From Achromobacter sp. MYb9 (lineage in GTDB: Bacteria > Pseudomonadota > Gammaproteobacteria > Burkholderiales > Burkholderiaceae_B), in the NCBI RefSeq assembly GCF_002975275.1, contig NZ_PCOQ01000002.1, positions 398,697 to 462,696 of the forward strand: a stretch of 64,000 nt of DNA. The letters are read 5' to 3'. Below the pieces are notes generated by a model that was not told the DNA's origin, did no database searches, and worked only from the letters and a program-made list of their open reading frames with translations. This document shows positions 16,603 to 28,109 of the stretch, one piece after another. The translations under genes were made by a program, and so were the position numbers. The first letter of the stretch is position 1; every line of letters starts with the position of its first letter.

Positions 16603-16980
16603 TTGCCGGTTTGCGGCGGGGACGGCGACACAGTGTGGCGTTTTTGCCGCAAAACTGTGCGCGTGCTTGAACAAGTGTTGTCGGTGAATCCGGCACGCTA
16701 ACGGGGTAAGAGCGCGCGCATTTTCGATTTGCGAGCAAAGATTCATATTTATTTTCAAGGCGTTAACGCAGGTTTCCAGACCTGGCGAGGTGTCAGCTGG
16801 CCGTCATTATCCCAACCATGGAAAGTAGTTCTTCGAAATCCGTGTTACTTCGGGTTGGCGCAAGCCGGACACTAGATTCCGTGCAGACGCCGCTTGCGTG
16901 TTCGCAGCGGCACGCAAAGGCCCCGTCGTTGGGACGGCGCGGTTGCGGATGCCTTTTATCTCGCCATTTTGGGGACTTAT
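16603..16980. other. Long porin upstream region with hairpin and palindromes
   Basis: About 380 bp without a gene. A hairpin with an 11-bp stem occupies 16629-16659 (CACAGT-GTGGC, loop GTTTTT, GCCGC, a bulged AAA, ACTGTG). Further along are the 10-bp palindrome GCGTTAACGC (16760-16769) next to AT-rich ATTCATATTTATTTTC (16741-16756), and CCAGACCTGG (16776-16785). These look like promoter and operator elements of the porin, which would then have a 5' leader of up to 200 nt. Porin leaders are often sRNA targets; that is inference. Confidence 0.4.
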
Positions 16981-18093
16981 ATGAAGAAGACGCTATTGGC
17001 CGTCGCGTTGCTGGCAGGCTTTGCCGGCGCCGCGCAAGCCGCAGACTCCGTGACGCTGTACGGCTTGATCGACGCCGGTATCGGCTACGAACAAGTGAAG
17101 TTCAATGGGGTGTCGCAAAGCCGCTTCGGCGGCGTGCAGGGCGTGAGCAGCGGTTCGCGCTTCGGCCTGCGCGGCACGGAAGACCTGGGCGACGGCTTGC
17201 GCGCCGTGTTCACGCTGGAAGGCGGTTTCGGTCCCATGAACGGCAAGTCGCTGCAGAGCGGCCGCCTGTTCGGCCGTCAGGCCACCGTGGGCCTGGACAG
17301 CGATTCCTGGGGCCGTCTGGAATTCGGCCGCCAAACGAACCTGGCGTCGAAGTACTTCGGTTCGATCGACCCGTTCTCGATCAGCTACAACACCGCGAAC
17401 ATGGGTACCACGTTCGGTAGCGCCAACACGATGCGCCTGGACAACCTGGTTCTGTACCAGACCCCGAGCATGGGCGGCTTCAAGGCAGGCGTGGGCTATT
17501 CGTTCAGCGCCGACGACAGCGTCAGCGACACGACCCAGACCGGCTTTGCCACGGGCGACAACAATCGCGTGCTGACCGCCGGCGTGCAATACGTCAACGG
17601 CCCGCTGAACGTGGCCCTGGCCTACGACCGTTTCGATCCGACGAACAAGCGCGTCGGCGGCAAAGACTCGGCCCGCATCCAGGAATACATCATCGGCGGT
17701 TCGTACGACTTTGAAGTCGTGAAGCTGGCTGCCGCTTTCGGCCAGACCCGCGACGGCTGGTTCATCGGCCAGAACATGGGCACCACGCCCGACGGCATGA
17801 ACAACCTGGGTTCGTTCAAGTTGGCTGATGGCTTCCGCGCCAACTCCTACATGATCGGCGCCACCGTGCCGCTGGGCCGCCACGCCGTGTTCGGTTCGTG
17901 GCAGCGCGCCACCGCGGGCAACGACAAGCTGACGGGCGACGACGCCACGTTCAACGTGTACAGCCTGGGCTACACCTACGACTTCACCAAGCGCACCAAC
18001 CTGTACGCGTACGCTTCCTACGGCGACAACTACGCGTTCCAGCACGATGCACGCGACACCGCCGTTGCAATGGGTATTCGTCACCGGTTCTAA
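16981..18093 (+). CDS. Outer-membrane general porin
   Basis: Trimeric 16-strand beta-barrel porin of the Gram-negative porin_4 family. The 370-residue precursor has a 20-residue signal peptide (MKKTLLAVALL..., cleaved AQA/ADS), begins the mature chain with DSVTLYGLIDAGIGYE, and ends with the aromatic GIRHRF expected for BAM recognition. It contains the family segments SRFGLRGTEDLGDGLRAVF and GRQATVGL. A GGGGA ribosome binding site lies 5 nt before the ATG; upstream in-frame codons lack a signal sequence. Expressed alone, with an upstream regulatory region of about 380 bp and the hairpin at 18214-18235 downstream. Substrate cannot be read from sequence. Confidence 0.93.
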   Translation: MKKTLLAVALLAGFAGAAQAADSVTLYGLIDAGIGYEQVKFNGVSQSRFGGVQGVSSGSRFGLRGTEDLGDGLRAVFTLEGGFGPMNGKSLQSGRLFGRQATVGLDSDSWGRLEFGRQTNLASKYFGSIDPFSISYNTANMGTTFGSANTMRLDNLVLYQTPSMGGFKAGVGYSFSADDSVSDTTQTGFATGDNNRVLTAGVQYVNGPLNVALAYDRFDPTNKRVGGKDSARIQEYIIGGSYDFEVVKLAAAFGQTRDGWFIGQNMGTTPDGMNNLGSFKLADGFRANSYMIGATVPLGRHAVFGSWQRATAGNDKLTGDDATFNVYSLGYTYDFTKRTNLYAYASYGDNYAFQHDARDTAVAMGIRHRF

Positions 18094-18213
18094 GCGGCAA
18101 CGCATCCGGCCGGGCCTTGCTGAATGCGCGGCTTATCTCCGTAAGCCGCCGAGTGACAGCGACCCCCCCCGCTTATTTGGGTCCGGCCGGGCGTGTTTGA
18201 CGTACAGAAGGGA

Positions 18214-18235
18214 AGGGCCTCCGCAAGGAGGCCCT
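18214..18235. terminator. Bidirectional GC hairpin between porin and ilvA
   Basis: A perfect 9-bp stem, AGGGCCTCC (18214-18222) with GGAGGCCCT (18227-18235), is closed by a GCAA tetraloop between convergent genes. Only weak pyrimidine tracts follow on either strand, but the position and stability support termination of both transcripts. Confidence 0.7.
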
Positions 18236-18267
18236 CTCGCATTGGGGCGGCAGGCAGCGCCGGGCGC

Positions 18268-19776
<1,509 letters not shown>

Positions 19777-19934
19777 GGACTGCGGCAGGGACAAGAGTGA
19801 GGACGTGGGCAGGATTATTGCAGGGAAAGCCGGGTTGCCCGAAAGGTTTATGGCCAGAATGACGCCGCGTGGACGGCGAAGGCGCGATCGATTCCTGATC
19901 GTTACGTGCTTGGGCGCGGCTACACTCGCTCATC

Positions 19935-20471
19935 ATGGAAGAAAGCCTCTTATCCGCTGTTCACTGGCTGTTGGGAATGCTGGCGCTGCCCTCGGTGGGC
20001 CTGTCGGCCATTTTCACGGTGTCGCTCGTGTCCGCCACCTTGCTGCCGCTAGGCTCCGAGCCGGCGGTGTTCGGCTACATCAAGTTGTCGCCTGACATGT
20101 TCTGGCCTGCCGTTCTGGTGGCCACCGCGGGCAATACCGTGGGCGGGGCGATCAGCTATTGGATGGGCCTGGGCGCTGAAAAGGCCGTCGAGCGCTGGAA
20201 GGAAAAGCACCCCCATCCGCACCCCGACGCGACCGAAAGCGGCCGCATGCGCGGGCGCTGGAACGAGCGGGCGCATGACTGGATCCACCGCATGGGGCCG
20301 CCGGCCTTGCTGCTATCTTGGCTGCCCGCGGTGGGCGACCCGCTGTGCGCGGTGGCGGGATGGTTGCGGCTGTCGTTCTGGCCGTGCGTGCTGTATATGG
20401 CCATCGGCAAATTCCTGCGTTATCTGGTGATGACCGCCAGCTTGCTGTGGTTCTTTCCCGGGCAGGTTTGA
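19935..20471 (+). CDS. YqaA-type small membrane protein (SNARE-associated/DedA-like)
   Basis: Integral inner-membrane protein of 178 residues in the DedA/VTT-related YqaA group. Hydrophobic segments lie around 20-40, 55-75, 120-140 and 150-172. The conserved core PLGSEPAVFGYI near the first helix and LLLSWLPAVGDPLCAVAGWLRL near the third match the family's re-entrant regions (E and D/G-D-P). The middle loop is polar and His/Pro-rich (KEKHPHPHPDATESGRMRGR). DedA proteins are linked to lipid scrambling/undecaprenyl-phosphate recycling; the function of YqaA itself is not established. Divergent from ilvA. Confidence 0.85.
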   Translation: MEESLLSAVHWLLGMLALPSVGLSAIFTVSLVSATLLPLGSEPAVFGYIKLSPDMFWPAVLVATAGNTVGGAISYWMGLGAEKAVERWKEKHPHPHPDATESGRMRGRWNERAHDWIHRMGPPALLLSWLPAVGDPLCAVAGWLRLSFWPCVLYMAIGKFLRYLVMTASLLWFFPGQV

Positions 20472-20602
20472 GGCTGACTGAAAGCTTAAATGGGGACGCA
20501 TTGGTGCCGTTTCCCCACGCTTTTGGCCGGCTTCCTAGGGGTATTTGGGGTCAAGTCCGGCTGATGGCATAAAATAATTTTTTATGGGCCCCTCTTGCCG
20601 CC

Positions 20603-23600
20603 ATGAACGCCCCACTCGCTAGCCACATCTTGAACGGGGCGATGCCGCCCGCAGCACCCGCGCGATTGCGCGAAATTCCCTACAACTACACGTCGTTTTC
20701 CGACCGCGAGATTGTCGGCCGGCTATTGGGCGAAGACGCCTGGAGCCTGCTGTCCGACCTGCGCGGCGAACGCCGTACCGGCCGCTCCGCGCGGATGCTG
20801 TACGAAGTGCTGGGCGACATCTGGGTCGTGCGCCGCAATCCGTATCTGCAGGACGACCTGCTGGACAACCCCAAGCGCCGCAAGCAGCTCATCGACGCCT
20901 TGCATCACCGCCTGGGAGAGATCGACCGCCGCCGCGAACCGGGCACGCCCACCGAGGAAGGCCACGATCCGCACCGTGACGAAAAGGTCGTTGGCCTGCT
21001 GGCCCGCGCCCGTTCCGCCATCGCCGCGTTCGAGGGCGAATTCGACCAGACCACCATGATGCGCAAGCAGGCGCAGAAGGTGCTGGGCCGCATCACGGCG
21101 CGCGACAACATCAAGTTCGACGGCCTGTCGCGCGTGTCCCACGTGACGGACGCGACCGACTGGCGCGTGGAATACCCGTTCGTGGTGCTGACGCCGGATT
21201 CCGAAGACGAGATCGCCGCGCTGGTCACGGCCTGTATCGAGCTGGGCCTGACCATCGTCCCGCGCGGGGGCGGCACCGGTTATACCGGCGGCGCCATCCC
21301 GCTGACGTGGAAGTCGGCCGTCATCAACACCGAGAAATTCGACAAGCTGGGCAAGGTCGAGTCCTGTATCTTGCCCGGGCTGACCGAGCCCGTGGCCGTC
21401 ATCCATGCCGGCGCCGGCGTGGTGACCAAGCGGGTGTCGGAAGCGGCCGAAGCCGCCGGCTTCGTGTTCGCGGTGGACCCGACGTCGGCCGAAGCGTCTT
21501 GCGTGGGCGGCAACATCGCCATGAACGCGGGCGGCAAAAAGGCCGTGCTGTGGGGCACCGCGCTGGACAACCTGGCCTGGTGGCGCATGGTCGATCCGGA
21601 CGGCAACTGGCTGGAAGTCACCCGCCTGGAACACAACATGGGCAAGATCCATGATGTGGAGCTGGCCCGTTTCGAACTCAAGTGGTTTGACGGCAAAGGC
21701 AAGCCCGGCGAACGCCTGCTCAAGACCGAAACGCTGGAAATCAAAGGCCGCGTGTTCCGCAAGGAAGGGCTGGGCAAGGACGTCACGGACAAGTTCCTGG
21801 CCGGCCTGCCGGGCATCCAGAAGGAAGGTTGCGACGGCCTGATCACGTCCGCGCGCTGGGTGCTGCACCGCATGCCGCGCCACACGCGCACGGTCTGCAT
21901 GGAATTCTTCGGGCAGGCGCGCGACGCCATCCCGTCGATTGTCGAGGTCAAGGGCTACCTGGACGGCGAAGGCCGCGCGCGCGGCGCCATCCTGGCCGGG
22001 CTGGAACACCTGGACGAACGCTATCTGCGCGCGGTCGGCTACGCCACCAAGAGCAAGCGGGGCGTGCTGCCCAAGATGGTCCTGATCGGCGACATCGTCG
22101 GCGACGACGATGACGCCGTGGCCGCTGCCGCCAGCGAAGTCGTGCGCCTGGCCAACACGCGCCACGGCGAAGGCTTTGTGGCCGTCAGCCCCGAGGCGCG
22201 CAAGAAGTTCTGGCTGGACCGCTCGCGCACCGCCGCCATCGCGCGCCACACCAACGCCTTCAAGATCAACGAAGACGTGGTGATTCCGTTGCCCCGCATG
22301 GGCGAATACACGGATCACATCGAACGCATCAATATCGAACTGTCGACCAGCAACAAGTTGAAGCTGCTGGGCGCGCTGGACGCCTACCTGTGCACCCCGC
22401 TGCCGGTGGGCAAGGCCGACGACGCCGATATCGAAAGCACTCGCGCCGAAGTGCTGGCCGACCGCACGCGCCAGGCGCTTGAGCTGCTGGGCAGCGTGCG
22501 CCAGCGCTGGCAATGGCTGCTGGACAACCTGGACCTGCCGCTGGCGCAGGCGTTGCCGGACCTGCAAGCGCTGGGCCTGGGCGACGTCCATGCCACGCTG
22601 ACGGACCGCTTGGCCGCGCAACCGACCGCCCGAGTGTTCGACGTGGTGCAGGACCGCACGATCCGCGTGTCCTGGAAGGTCGAAGTGCTGCCCGGCCTGC
22701 AGCGCGCGTTCTCCGGCGCCGCTTACAAGAAGATCGTCGATGAGCTCGTCGCCATCCACGGCCGCGTGTTGAAAAGCCGCGTGTTCGTCGCGCTGCACAT
22801 GCACGCCGGCGACGGCAACGTGCACACCAACATCCCGGTCAACTCGGACGACTACGAAATGCTGCGCGAGGCCCATCAGGCCGTCGACCGCATCATGCAG
22901 ATCGCCCGCGACCTGGACGGCGTGATCTCCGGCGAGCACGGCATCGGCCTGACCAAGTACGAATTCCTGACCGAAGCCGAACTGGCGCCGTTCCAGGACT
23001 ACAAGCGTCGCGTCGACCCCAACGGCCACTTCAACGCCGGCAAGCTGATGCCGGGCGCCGACCTGCGCCACGCCTGGACGCCCAGCTTCAACCTGATGGG
23101 CCACGAGTCGCTGATCATGCAGCAAAGCGACATCGGCGCCATCTCGGAATCCATCAAGGACTGCCTGCGTTGCGGCAAGTGCAAGCCGGTGTGCGCCACC
23201 CACGTGCCGCGTGCCAACCTGCTGTATTCGCCCCGTAACAAGATCCTGGCGACGTCGTTGCTGGTTGAAGCCTTCCTGTACGAAGAGCAGACCCGCCGCG
23301 GTGTCAGCCTGAAGCACTGGGAAGAATTCGAAGACGTGGCCGATCACTGCACGGTCTGCCACAAGTGCTACAACCCCTGTCCGGTCGATATCGACTTCGG
23401 CGACGTGTCGATGAACATGCGCGCCGTGCTGCGCCGCATGGGCCGCAAGTCGTTCAACCCGGGCACGGCCAGCGCCATGTTCTTCCTGAACGCCAAGGAT
23501 CCGGCCACGATCAACGCCACCCGCAAGGCGATGGTGGGCGTGGGCTACAAGGTGCAGCGCGCCGCGCATGACCTGTTCTCGGGTCTTGTGAAGAAGCAGA

Positions 23601-24562
23601 CGGCCAAGCCGCCGGCCACCGTTGGCAAGCCGCCGCTGCGCGAGCAGATCGTGCACTTCGTGAACAAGAAAATGCCCGGCGGGCTGCCCAAACAGGCGGC
23701 GCGCAAGCTGCTGGACATCGAAGACGCGAACTACGTGCCGATCATCCGGGACCCCAAGGCCACGACCGCCGACACCGAGGCCGTGTTCTATTTCCCTGGC
23801 TGCGGTTCCGAACGCCTGTTCTCGCAAGTCGGCCTGGCCACGCAGGCCATGCTGTGGCATGCGGGCGTGCAGACCGTGCTGCCGCCGGGCTACCTGTGCT
23901 GCGGCTATCCTCAGCGCGGCAACGGCATGACGGACAAGGCCGAGCAGATCATCACCGACAACCGGGTGCTGTTCCACCGGGTCGCCAATACGCTGAACTA
24001 CCTGGATATCAAGACGGTGGTGGTCAGCTGCGGCACCTGCTATGACCAGTTGTCGGGCTATGAATTCGACAAGATCTTCCCGGGCTGCCGTCTGATCGAC
24101 ATTCACGAGTACCTGCTTGAAAAGGGCATCAAGCTGGAAGGCGCCAAGGGCGTGCGGTACATGTACCACGACCCCTGCCACACGCCGATGAAGCTGCAGG
24201 AGCCGATGAAGACGGTGCGCGCCCTGGTGGGCGACGACGCCGTCAAGAGCGACCGCTGCTGCGGCGAGTCGGGCACCCTGGCGGTCAGCCGGCCGGACAT
24301 CTCCACGCAAGTGCGCTTCCGCAAGCAAGAAGAACTGCTGAAGGGCGATGCCGCGCTGCGCAGCGACGGCTTCGCGGGCGACGTGAAAGTGCTGACGTCC
24401 TGCCCGTCCTGCTTGCAGGGCCTGTCGCGCTATGAAGGCGACGTCAAGATGGAAGCCGACTACATCGTTGTCGAAATGGCCCGCCACATCCTGGGCGAAG
24501 GCTGGATGGAAGACTACGTGAAACGCGCGAACGCGGGCGGCATCGAGCGCGTGCTGGTGTAA
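20603..24562 (+). CDS. Giant FAD-linked oxidase / Fe-S reductase (DUF3683)
   Basis: Fusion flavoprotein of 1319 residues resembling a D-lactate/2-hydroxyacid dehydrogenase with its electron-transfer partner attached. Order: DUF3683-like N-terminus (about 15-150), PCMH FAD-binding domain (about 185-420, with [14 protein letters not shown] at about 217-230 and [15 protein letters not shown]), FAD-oxidase C domain ([10 protein letters not shown] near 732 and GEHGIGLTK near 776), two 4Fe-4S clusters (C854, C857, C860, C864 and C916, C919, C922, C926), then two CCG domains (FPGCG at C1067, CCG at C1099/1100 and C1219/1220). It is cytoplasmic or membrane-peripheral, with no signal peptide. It combines in one chain the roles of GlcD and GlcF or Dld and LutA. 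Substrate unknown. Monocistronic. Confidence 0.88.
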   Translation: MNAPLASHILNGAMPPAAPARLREIPYNYTSFSDREIVGRLLGEDAWSLLSDLRGERRTGRSARMLYEVLGDIWVVRRNPYLQDDLLDNPKRRKQLIDALHHRLGEIDRRREPGTPTEEGHDPHRDEKVVGLLARARSAIAAFEGEFDQTTMMRKQAQKVLGRITARDNIKFDGLSRVSHVTDATDWRVEYPFVVLTPDSEDEIAALVTACIELGLTIVPRGGGTGYTGGAIPLTWKSAVINTEKFDKLGKVESCILPGLTEPVAVIHAGAGVVTKRVSEAAEAAGFVFAVDPTSAEASCVGGNIAMNAGGKKAVLWGTALDNLAWWRMVDPDGNWLEVTRLEHNMGKIHDVELARFELKWFDGKGKPGERLLKTETLEIKGRVFRKEGLGKDVTDKFLAGLPGIQKEGCDGLITSARWVLHRMPRHTRTVCMEFFGQARDAIPSIVEVKGYLDGEGRARGAILAGLEHLDERYLRAVGYATKSKRGVLPKMVLIGDIVGDDDDAVAAAASEVVRLANTRHGEGFVAVSPEARKKFWLDRSRTAAIARHTNAFKINEDVVIPLPRMGEYTDHIERINIELSTSNKLKLLGALDAYLCTPLPVGKADDADIESTRAEVLADRTRQALELLGSVRQRWQWLLDNLDLPLAQALPDLQALGLGDVHATLTDRLAAQPTARVFDVVQDRTIRVSWKVEVLPGLQRAFSGAAYKKIVDELVAIHGRVLKSRVFVALHMHAGDGNVHTNIPVNSDDYEMLREAHQAVDRIMQIARDLDGVISGEHGIGLTKYEFLTEAELAPFQDYKRRVDPNGHFNAGKLMPGADLRHAWTPSFNLMGHESLIMQQSDIGAISESIKDCLRCGKCKPVCATHVPRANLLYSPRNKILATSLLVEAFLYEEQTRRGVSLKHWEEFEDVADHCTVCHKCYNPCPVDIDFGDVSMNMRAVLRRMGRKSFNPGTASAMFFLNAKDPATINATRKAMVGVGYKVQRAAHDLFSGLVKKQTAKPPATVGKPPLREQIVHFVNKKMPGGLPKQAARKLLDIEDANYVPIIRDPKATTADTEAVFYFPGCGSERLFSQVGLATQAMLWHAGVQTVLPPGYLCCGYPQRGNGMTDKAEQIITDNRVLFHRVANTLNYLDIKTVVVSCGTCYDQLSGYEFDKIFPGCRLIDIHEYLLEKGIKLEGAKGVRYMYHDPCHTPMKLQEPMKTVRALVGDDAVKSDRCCGESGTLAVSRPDISTQVRFRKQEELLKGDAALRSDGFAGDVKVLTSCPSCLQGLSRYEGDVKMEADYIVVEMARHILGEGWMEDYVKRANAGGIERVLV

Positions 24563-24588
24563 GCGGCACGAGCAAGCCGCCTTTGCGC

Positions 24589-24623
24589 AAAAAAAAACGC
24601 GGCCAGCGATGGCCGCGTTTTTT
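24589..24623. terminator. Bidirectional Rho-independent terminator
   Basis: ACGCGGCC (24597-24604) pairs with GGCCGCGT (24611-24618) around AGCGAT, flanked by an A-run of nine on the left and T6 on the right. It therefore works on both strands and serves the FAD oxidoreductase and the convergent Bug gene. Confidence 0.92.
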
Positions 24624-24636
24624 ACGTCTTGCCGGA

Positions 24637-25605
24637 TCACTCCAGCTTGATGTTTGCCTTCTTGATGACGTCGGCCCAGGCGCTACGCTCCTGTTCGGCA
24701 TACGCCTTGAAGTCCTGCGCGGACATCGGCATGGGGATCACGCCCATGTCCAGCATCTTTTGCGATACGGCGGGGTTTTTAAGCGTGGCGTCCAGATCGG
24801 CCGACAGTTTCTTGACCACGGCTTCCGGCACGCCGGCCGGGCCGACCAGGCCTTGCCATGCATAGGCGGTGAAGTTGGCCACGCCTTGTTCGGCCATCGT
24901 GGGCGTGTCGGGCAGCACGGACACGCGCTCGGGGGTGGCGGCGGCCAGGACGCGCAACTTGCCGGCCTTCACGTTGGGCAGGCCCGAGGCCAGGTCGATG
25001 AACATCACGTCCACCTGTCCGCCCAGCAGGTCCTGGATGGCGGGGGCGGCGCCCTTGTAGGGCACGTGCAGCAGGTTGGCGCCCGTGCGCTGCTTGAAGA
25101 GCTCCAGCGCCAGGTGATGCGGCGAGCCCGCGCCGGCGGAGGCCGCCGTCAGCTTGCCCGGTTCCTTCTTGGCGGCGGCCAGCACGTCGTCGACCGTCTT
25201 GTACGGCGAATTGACGTTCACGGCCAGCAACAGCGGGAACTTGGCGATGCCGCCGATGTAGGTGAATCTGGCCGGATCGTAGGACAGCTTCGCGTACAGC
25301 GACGAGTTGAACGCCAGCGTGCCGGAGTCGGCCGTGCCGATCAGGTAGCCGGTGGGCTCGGCTTGCGCGATGGCCGTGGCGCCGATGATGGTGGCGGCGC
25401 CGGGGCGGTTTTCAACGACGATGGTCTGGCCCAAGGGCTTTTCCAGCCCACTGGCGACCGTGCGGGCCACCACGTCCGTGCCGCCGCCGGCGGGGTAGGG
25501 CACGATCCAGCGGATCGGCTGCGTGGGCCAGGATTGGGCGGATGCCGTGGCGGCGGCCAGCGACAGGGCGGCCAGCGCCAATAGGCGCCGTGCGGGGTTC
25601 TGCAT
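24637..25605 (-). CDS. Bug-family periplasmic solute-binding protein
   Basis: TctC/Bug receptor of 322 residues with a signal peptide (1-23, ASA/QSW) and the characteristic WPTQPIRWIVPYPAGGGTDVVAR start of the mature domain, plus VPYKGAAPAIQDLLGGQVDVMF. Bug proteins bind carboxylates or related small anions in the periplasm and serve tripartite tricarboxylate transporters, but most in Bordetella-like genomes are orphan; no TctA/TctB genes are adjacent here. Ligand unknown. It is convergent with the FAD oxidoreductase, sharing a terminator. Confidence 0.92.
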   Translation of the reverse strand: MQNPARRLLALAALSLAAATASAQSWPTQPIRWIVPYPAGGGTDVVARTVASGLEKPLGQTIVVENRPGAATIIGATAIAQAEPTGYLIGTADSGTLAFNSSLYAKLSYDPARFTYIGGIAKFPLLLAVNVNSPYKTVDDVLAAAKKEPGKLTAASAGAGSPHHLALELFKQRTGANLLHVPYKGAAPAIQDLLGGQVDVMFIDLASGLPNVKAGKLRVLAAATPERVSVLPDTPTMAEQGVANFTAYAWQGLVGPAGVPEAVVKKLSADLDATLKNPAVSQKMLDMGVIPMPMSAQDFKAYAEQERSAWADVIKKANIKLE

Positions 25606-25771
25606 GGGGTGTCTCCTCGTGCGGGGTCTGTATTGAGCGCGACGCCAGTGGCAATCGAGTCTTGCGCCGTCAGTGTGCGTCGCTATTTTTGCGACGCTAT
25701 TATGCCTCGCGTTGCCACCGGAAAGGCGGGGTCATGCCCCCCGGTTTTCCCGCACAGCACCCCGCCGCGGG

Positions 25772-26491
25772 CTACTGCGGATCCGGGTAGGTGCGCGCCC
25801 CGAAGATCGCCGTGCCGATGCGCACTTCGGTCGACCCTTCCTCGATCGCCAGTTCGAAATCGCCGCTCATGCCCATCGACAAGCGATCCAGCGAGATCCC
25901 GGCGATGTCTTCGGCGCGTAACTGGTCGCGTAGTTCGCGTAGCGCGCGAAAGCAGGCGCGGACTTCCTCGGGGTCAGGCGAATTCACGGCCAGCGTCATC
26001 AAGCCCTTTACCCGCAAGGTGGGGAATTCGGCGGCGATGCGCCGCAGGAAGGCGGCCACGTCTTCGGGGGCCATGCCAAACTTGCTGGGTTCCGCCGAGG
26101 TCTTCACCTGCACCAGGACGTCCAGCGTGCGGCCTTCGTTCAGCAGCCGGCGGTGCAGCGCTTCGGCCAGGTCGGGCCGGTCCAGGGACTGGACTTCGGT
26201 CGCGTCGCGGGCGGCGTCTTTGGATTTGTTGGTCTGCAGGTGCCCGATCAGCACCCATTGCAGGCCCTGGCCGCTCAACGCGGCGGCTTTCTGGCGAATT
26301 TCCTGCGTCTTGTTTTCGCCAAACCGGGTCAGGCCCAGCGCCATGGCTTCGCGGATCGCGTCCACGTCGAAGGTCTTGCTGACGGGCAGCAGGACGACGC
26401 TGTCGGGCGCGCGTCCGGCGCGCGCGCACGCGCGGGCGATGCGTTGCTGGATATGGGCGAGGCGCCCGGCCATGGTGTCTACGACGGTCAT
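25772..26491 (-). CDS. yggS: PLP homeostasis protein (YggS/PROSC family)
   Basis: Single-domain alanine-racemase-like TIM barrel that binds PLP and maintains vitamin B6 and amino-acid balance, without known catalysis. The 239 residues contain the PLP lysine K39 (LLPVSKTFDVDAI), FGENKTQEIRQK, WVLIGHLQTNKS, VNTS-like VQVKTSAEPSKFG and the C-terminal LSMGMSGDFELAIEEGSTEVRIGTAIFG. It is divergent from the aminotransferase gene. AGAG precedes the start. In many genomes yggS neighbours proC or pilT; not here. Confidence 0.95.
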   Translation of the reverse strand: MTVVDTMAGRLAHIQQRIARACARAGRAPDSVVLLPVSKTFDVDAIREAMALGLTRFGENKTQEIRQKAAALSGQGLQWVLIGHLQTNKSKDAARDATEVQSLDRPDLAEALHRRLLNEGRTLDVLVQVKTSAEPSKFGMAPEDVAAFLRRIAAEFPTLRVKGLMTLAVNSPDPEEVRACFRALRELRDQLRAEDIAGISLDRLSMGMSGDFELAIEEGSTEVRIGTAIFGARTYPDPQ

Positions 26492-26688
26492 GCAGCTCTC
26501 TTGCAGGAACAGGATGTCCCATAGTGTAGGACTGCGCAGGATCGTTTCGCCACACTGGCCGCTTTCGCCGTTGACCCTGCGTAATCGGCAGGCTTAGAAT
26601 TTATGGAGATTTGTTTATATTTCAATGTTCTATGCCACCTGTGCCGCCCGCCGGACGACACGGTTTCCCCCCTTTCCAGTCCCCCGCC

Positions 26689-27930
26689 ATGTCCAGCGCT
26701 GCGCCAGAATACGCCTTTGCCACGCCTTTCCTGAATCCCCCCGCTTCCCCCATCCGATCGCTCATGCCCTACGCCATGCGGCCGGGCACGATCTCGCTGG
26801 CGGGCGGCTACCCCGCGCAAGAGCTTTTCGATGTGGAAGGCCTGTCCATCGCGTCGACCCAGGTGCTGGCCCGCCTGGGCGCCTGCCTGCAGTATTCCAA
26901 TATCGACGGCCAGGCCACCCTGCGCCACGAATTGGCGCGCCTGTCCGCCGCGCGCGGCCTGCAATGCAACGCCGACACCGAACTGATGGTGACCGGCGGA
27001 TCGCAGCAGGCGCTGGCGCTGCTGACCCGCGTGATGTTGCAACCCGGCGACCACGCCATCATCGAATCGCCCGCCTTTCCGAATTCCGTCCAGGCCCTGC
27101 GCTATACGGGCGCCACCGTGCATACCGTGCCCTCCGGGCCCGACGGGATCGATGTGGACGCGCTGGACGAGCTGGCCAGCCGGATCAAGCCGAAGATGGT
27201 CTGCGTGGTGGCGTCGTTCTCGAACCCGTGTGGCGCGACCCTTACGCGCCAGCGCCGCCTGCGGCTGCTTGAACTGGCGGTGAAGCACCGTTTCCTGATC
27301 GTCGAAGACGATCCCTACAGCGAATTGCGCTTTGCCGGCGAGGCGGTGCCGCCCATCGCCGCCCTGGCCGAGGGCGAGGCCCGGCATTGGGCGGTGTATC
27401 TGGCCAGCATGTCCAAAACGATGGCGCCCGCGCTTCGCATCGGCTGGCTGGTGGCGCCGCCCGAGATCCGCCGCCGCTGCGTCGGCGCCAAGGCGGCCGA
27501 CGACATGGCTTCGTCCGCCTGGATCCAGGAAGTCGTGGCGCAATACCTTGCCAATGGCCGCTACGAAGAGCACGTGCCGCGCATTCGCGCCGCGTATGGT
27601 CGGCGTTGCGACGCGATGGCGGAATCGCTGGCCCGCGAACTCAACGGCCGCGTCCGCTTCAGCAAGCCCGAAGGCGGCATGTTCTTCTGGGCGCGCCTGA
27701 CGGGCGACGTGGATGCCACGCGCCTGTTGCCTTACGCAATCGAGCACGAAGTGGTTTATGTGCCCGGCAAGGCGTTCTACGCCAATGCGGATCAGGCGGA
27801 CCTGTTCGCCATGCGCATGTCGTTCGCCACCATGAACGAAAGCCAGATCGCCCAGGGCATGGTCCGGCTGGGCCGCGCGCTCGATGCCTGCGAAGCCAAC
27901 GAACCCGTGTCGATTTCGCTGGCGGCTTGA
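26689..27930 (+). CDS. PLP-dependent aminotransferase, fold type I
   Basis: 413 residues of the LysN/2-aminoadipate-type aminotransferase class (MocR-catalytic-domain-like), without a GntR DNA-binding region. Visible are YSNIDGQATLRHELA, VTGGSQQALALLTRVM, the NP motif FSNPCGAT, VEDDPYSELRF for the PLP pyridine ring, and the Schiff-base lysine K243 in SMSKTMAPALRIGW; MSFATMNESQI near the end holds the residues around the substrate-carboxylate arginine (FAMRMSF). The start is assigned to the ATG heading MSSAAPEYAFATP; upstream in-frame codons are low complexity. Likely substrates are aromatic or branched amino acids or aminoadipate, not decidable. The neighbour downstream is an amino-acid binding protein. 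Confidence 0.88.
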   Translation: MSSAAPEYAFATPFLNPPASPIRSLMPYAMRPGTISLAGGYPAQELFDVEGLSIASTQVLARLGACLQYSNIDGQATLRHELARLSAARGLQCNADTELMVTGGSQQALALLTRVMLQPGDHAIIESPAFPNSVQALRYTGATVHTVPSGPDGIDVDALDELASRIKPKMVCVVASFSNPCGATLTRQRRLRLLELAVKHRFLIVEDDPYSELRFAGEAVPPIAALAEGEARHWAVYLASMSKTMAPALRIGWLVAPPEIRRRCVGAKAADDMASSAWIQEVVAQYLANGRYEEHVPRIRAAYGRRCDAMAESLARELNGRVRFSKPEGGMFFWARLTGDVDATRLLPYAIEHEVVYVPGKAFYANADQADLFAMRMSFATMNESQIAQGMVRLGRALDACEANEPVSISLAA

Positions 27931-28016
27931 TCCGGGCCACGCCCGCCCGCGCACGGCGTGGCTATGCTGAAGGCCGGTTCCGCCGTGCCCGCATCGGGCG
28001 GCGGACGGGCATACCT

Positions 28017-28035
28017 AAATAAGCGCTTGTTATTT
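28017..28035. promoter_or_regulatory. AT-rich inverted repeat before the binding-protein gene
   Basis: AAATAA (28017-28022) and TTATTT (28030-28035) frame GCGCTTG, about 75 bp upstream of the ATG at 28110, with TATAAG (28055-28060) further on. It is a plausible operator-promoter region. Confidence 0.4.
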
Positions 28036-28109
28036 GGCGTGGGCGCTTCATGTCTATAAGCTTCTCGCCTCGGCGCGTTCCCGCGCCCGGCATAACAGGA
28101 ATCCAGGTC

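Noticed and set aside
20723..24640. A 1305-codon open frame antisense to the FAD/Fe-S oxidoreductase
   Set aside because: High-GC third positions keep the opposite frame open. The translation is His/Ala/Gln/Arg-rich with no domains, while the plus-strand gene has full cysteine and FAD motifs.
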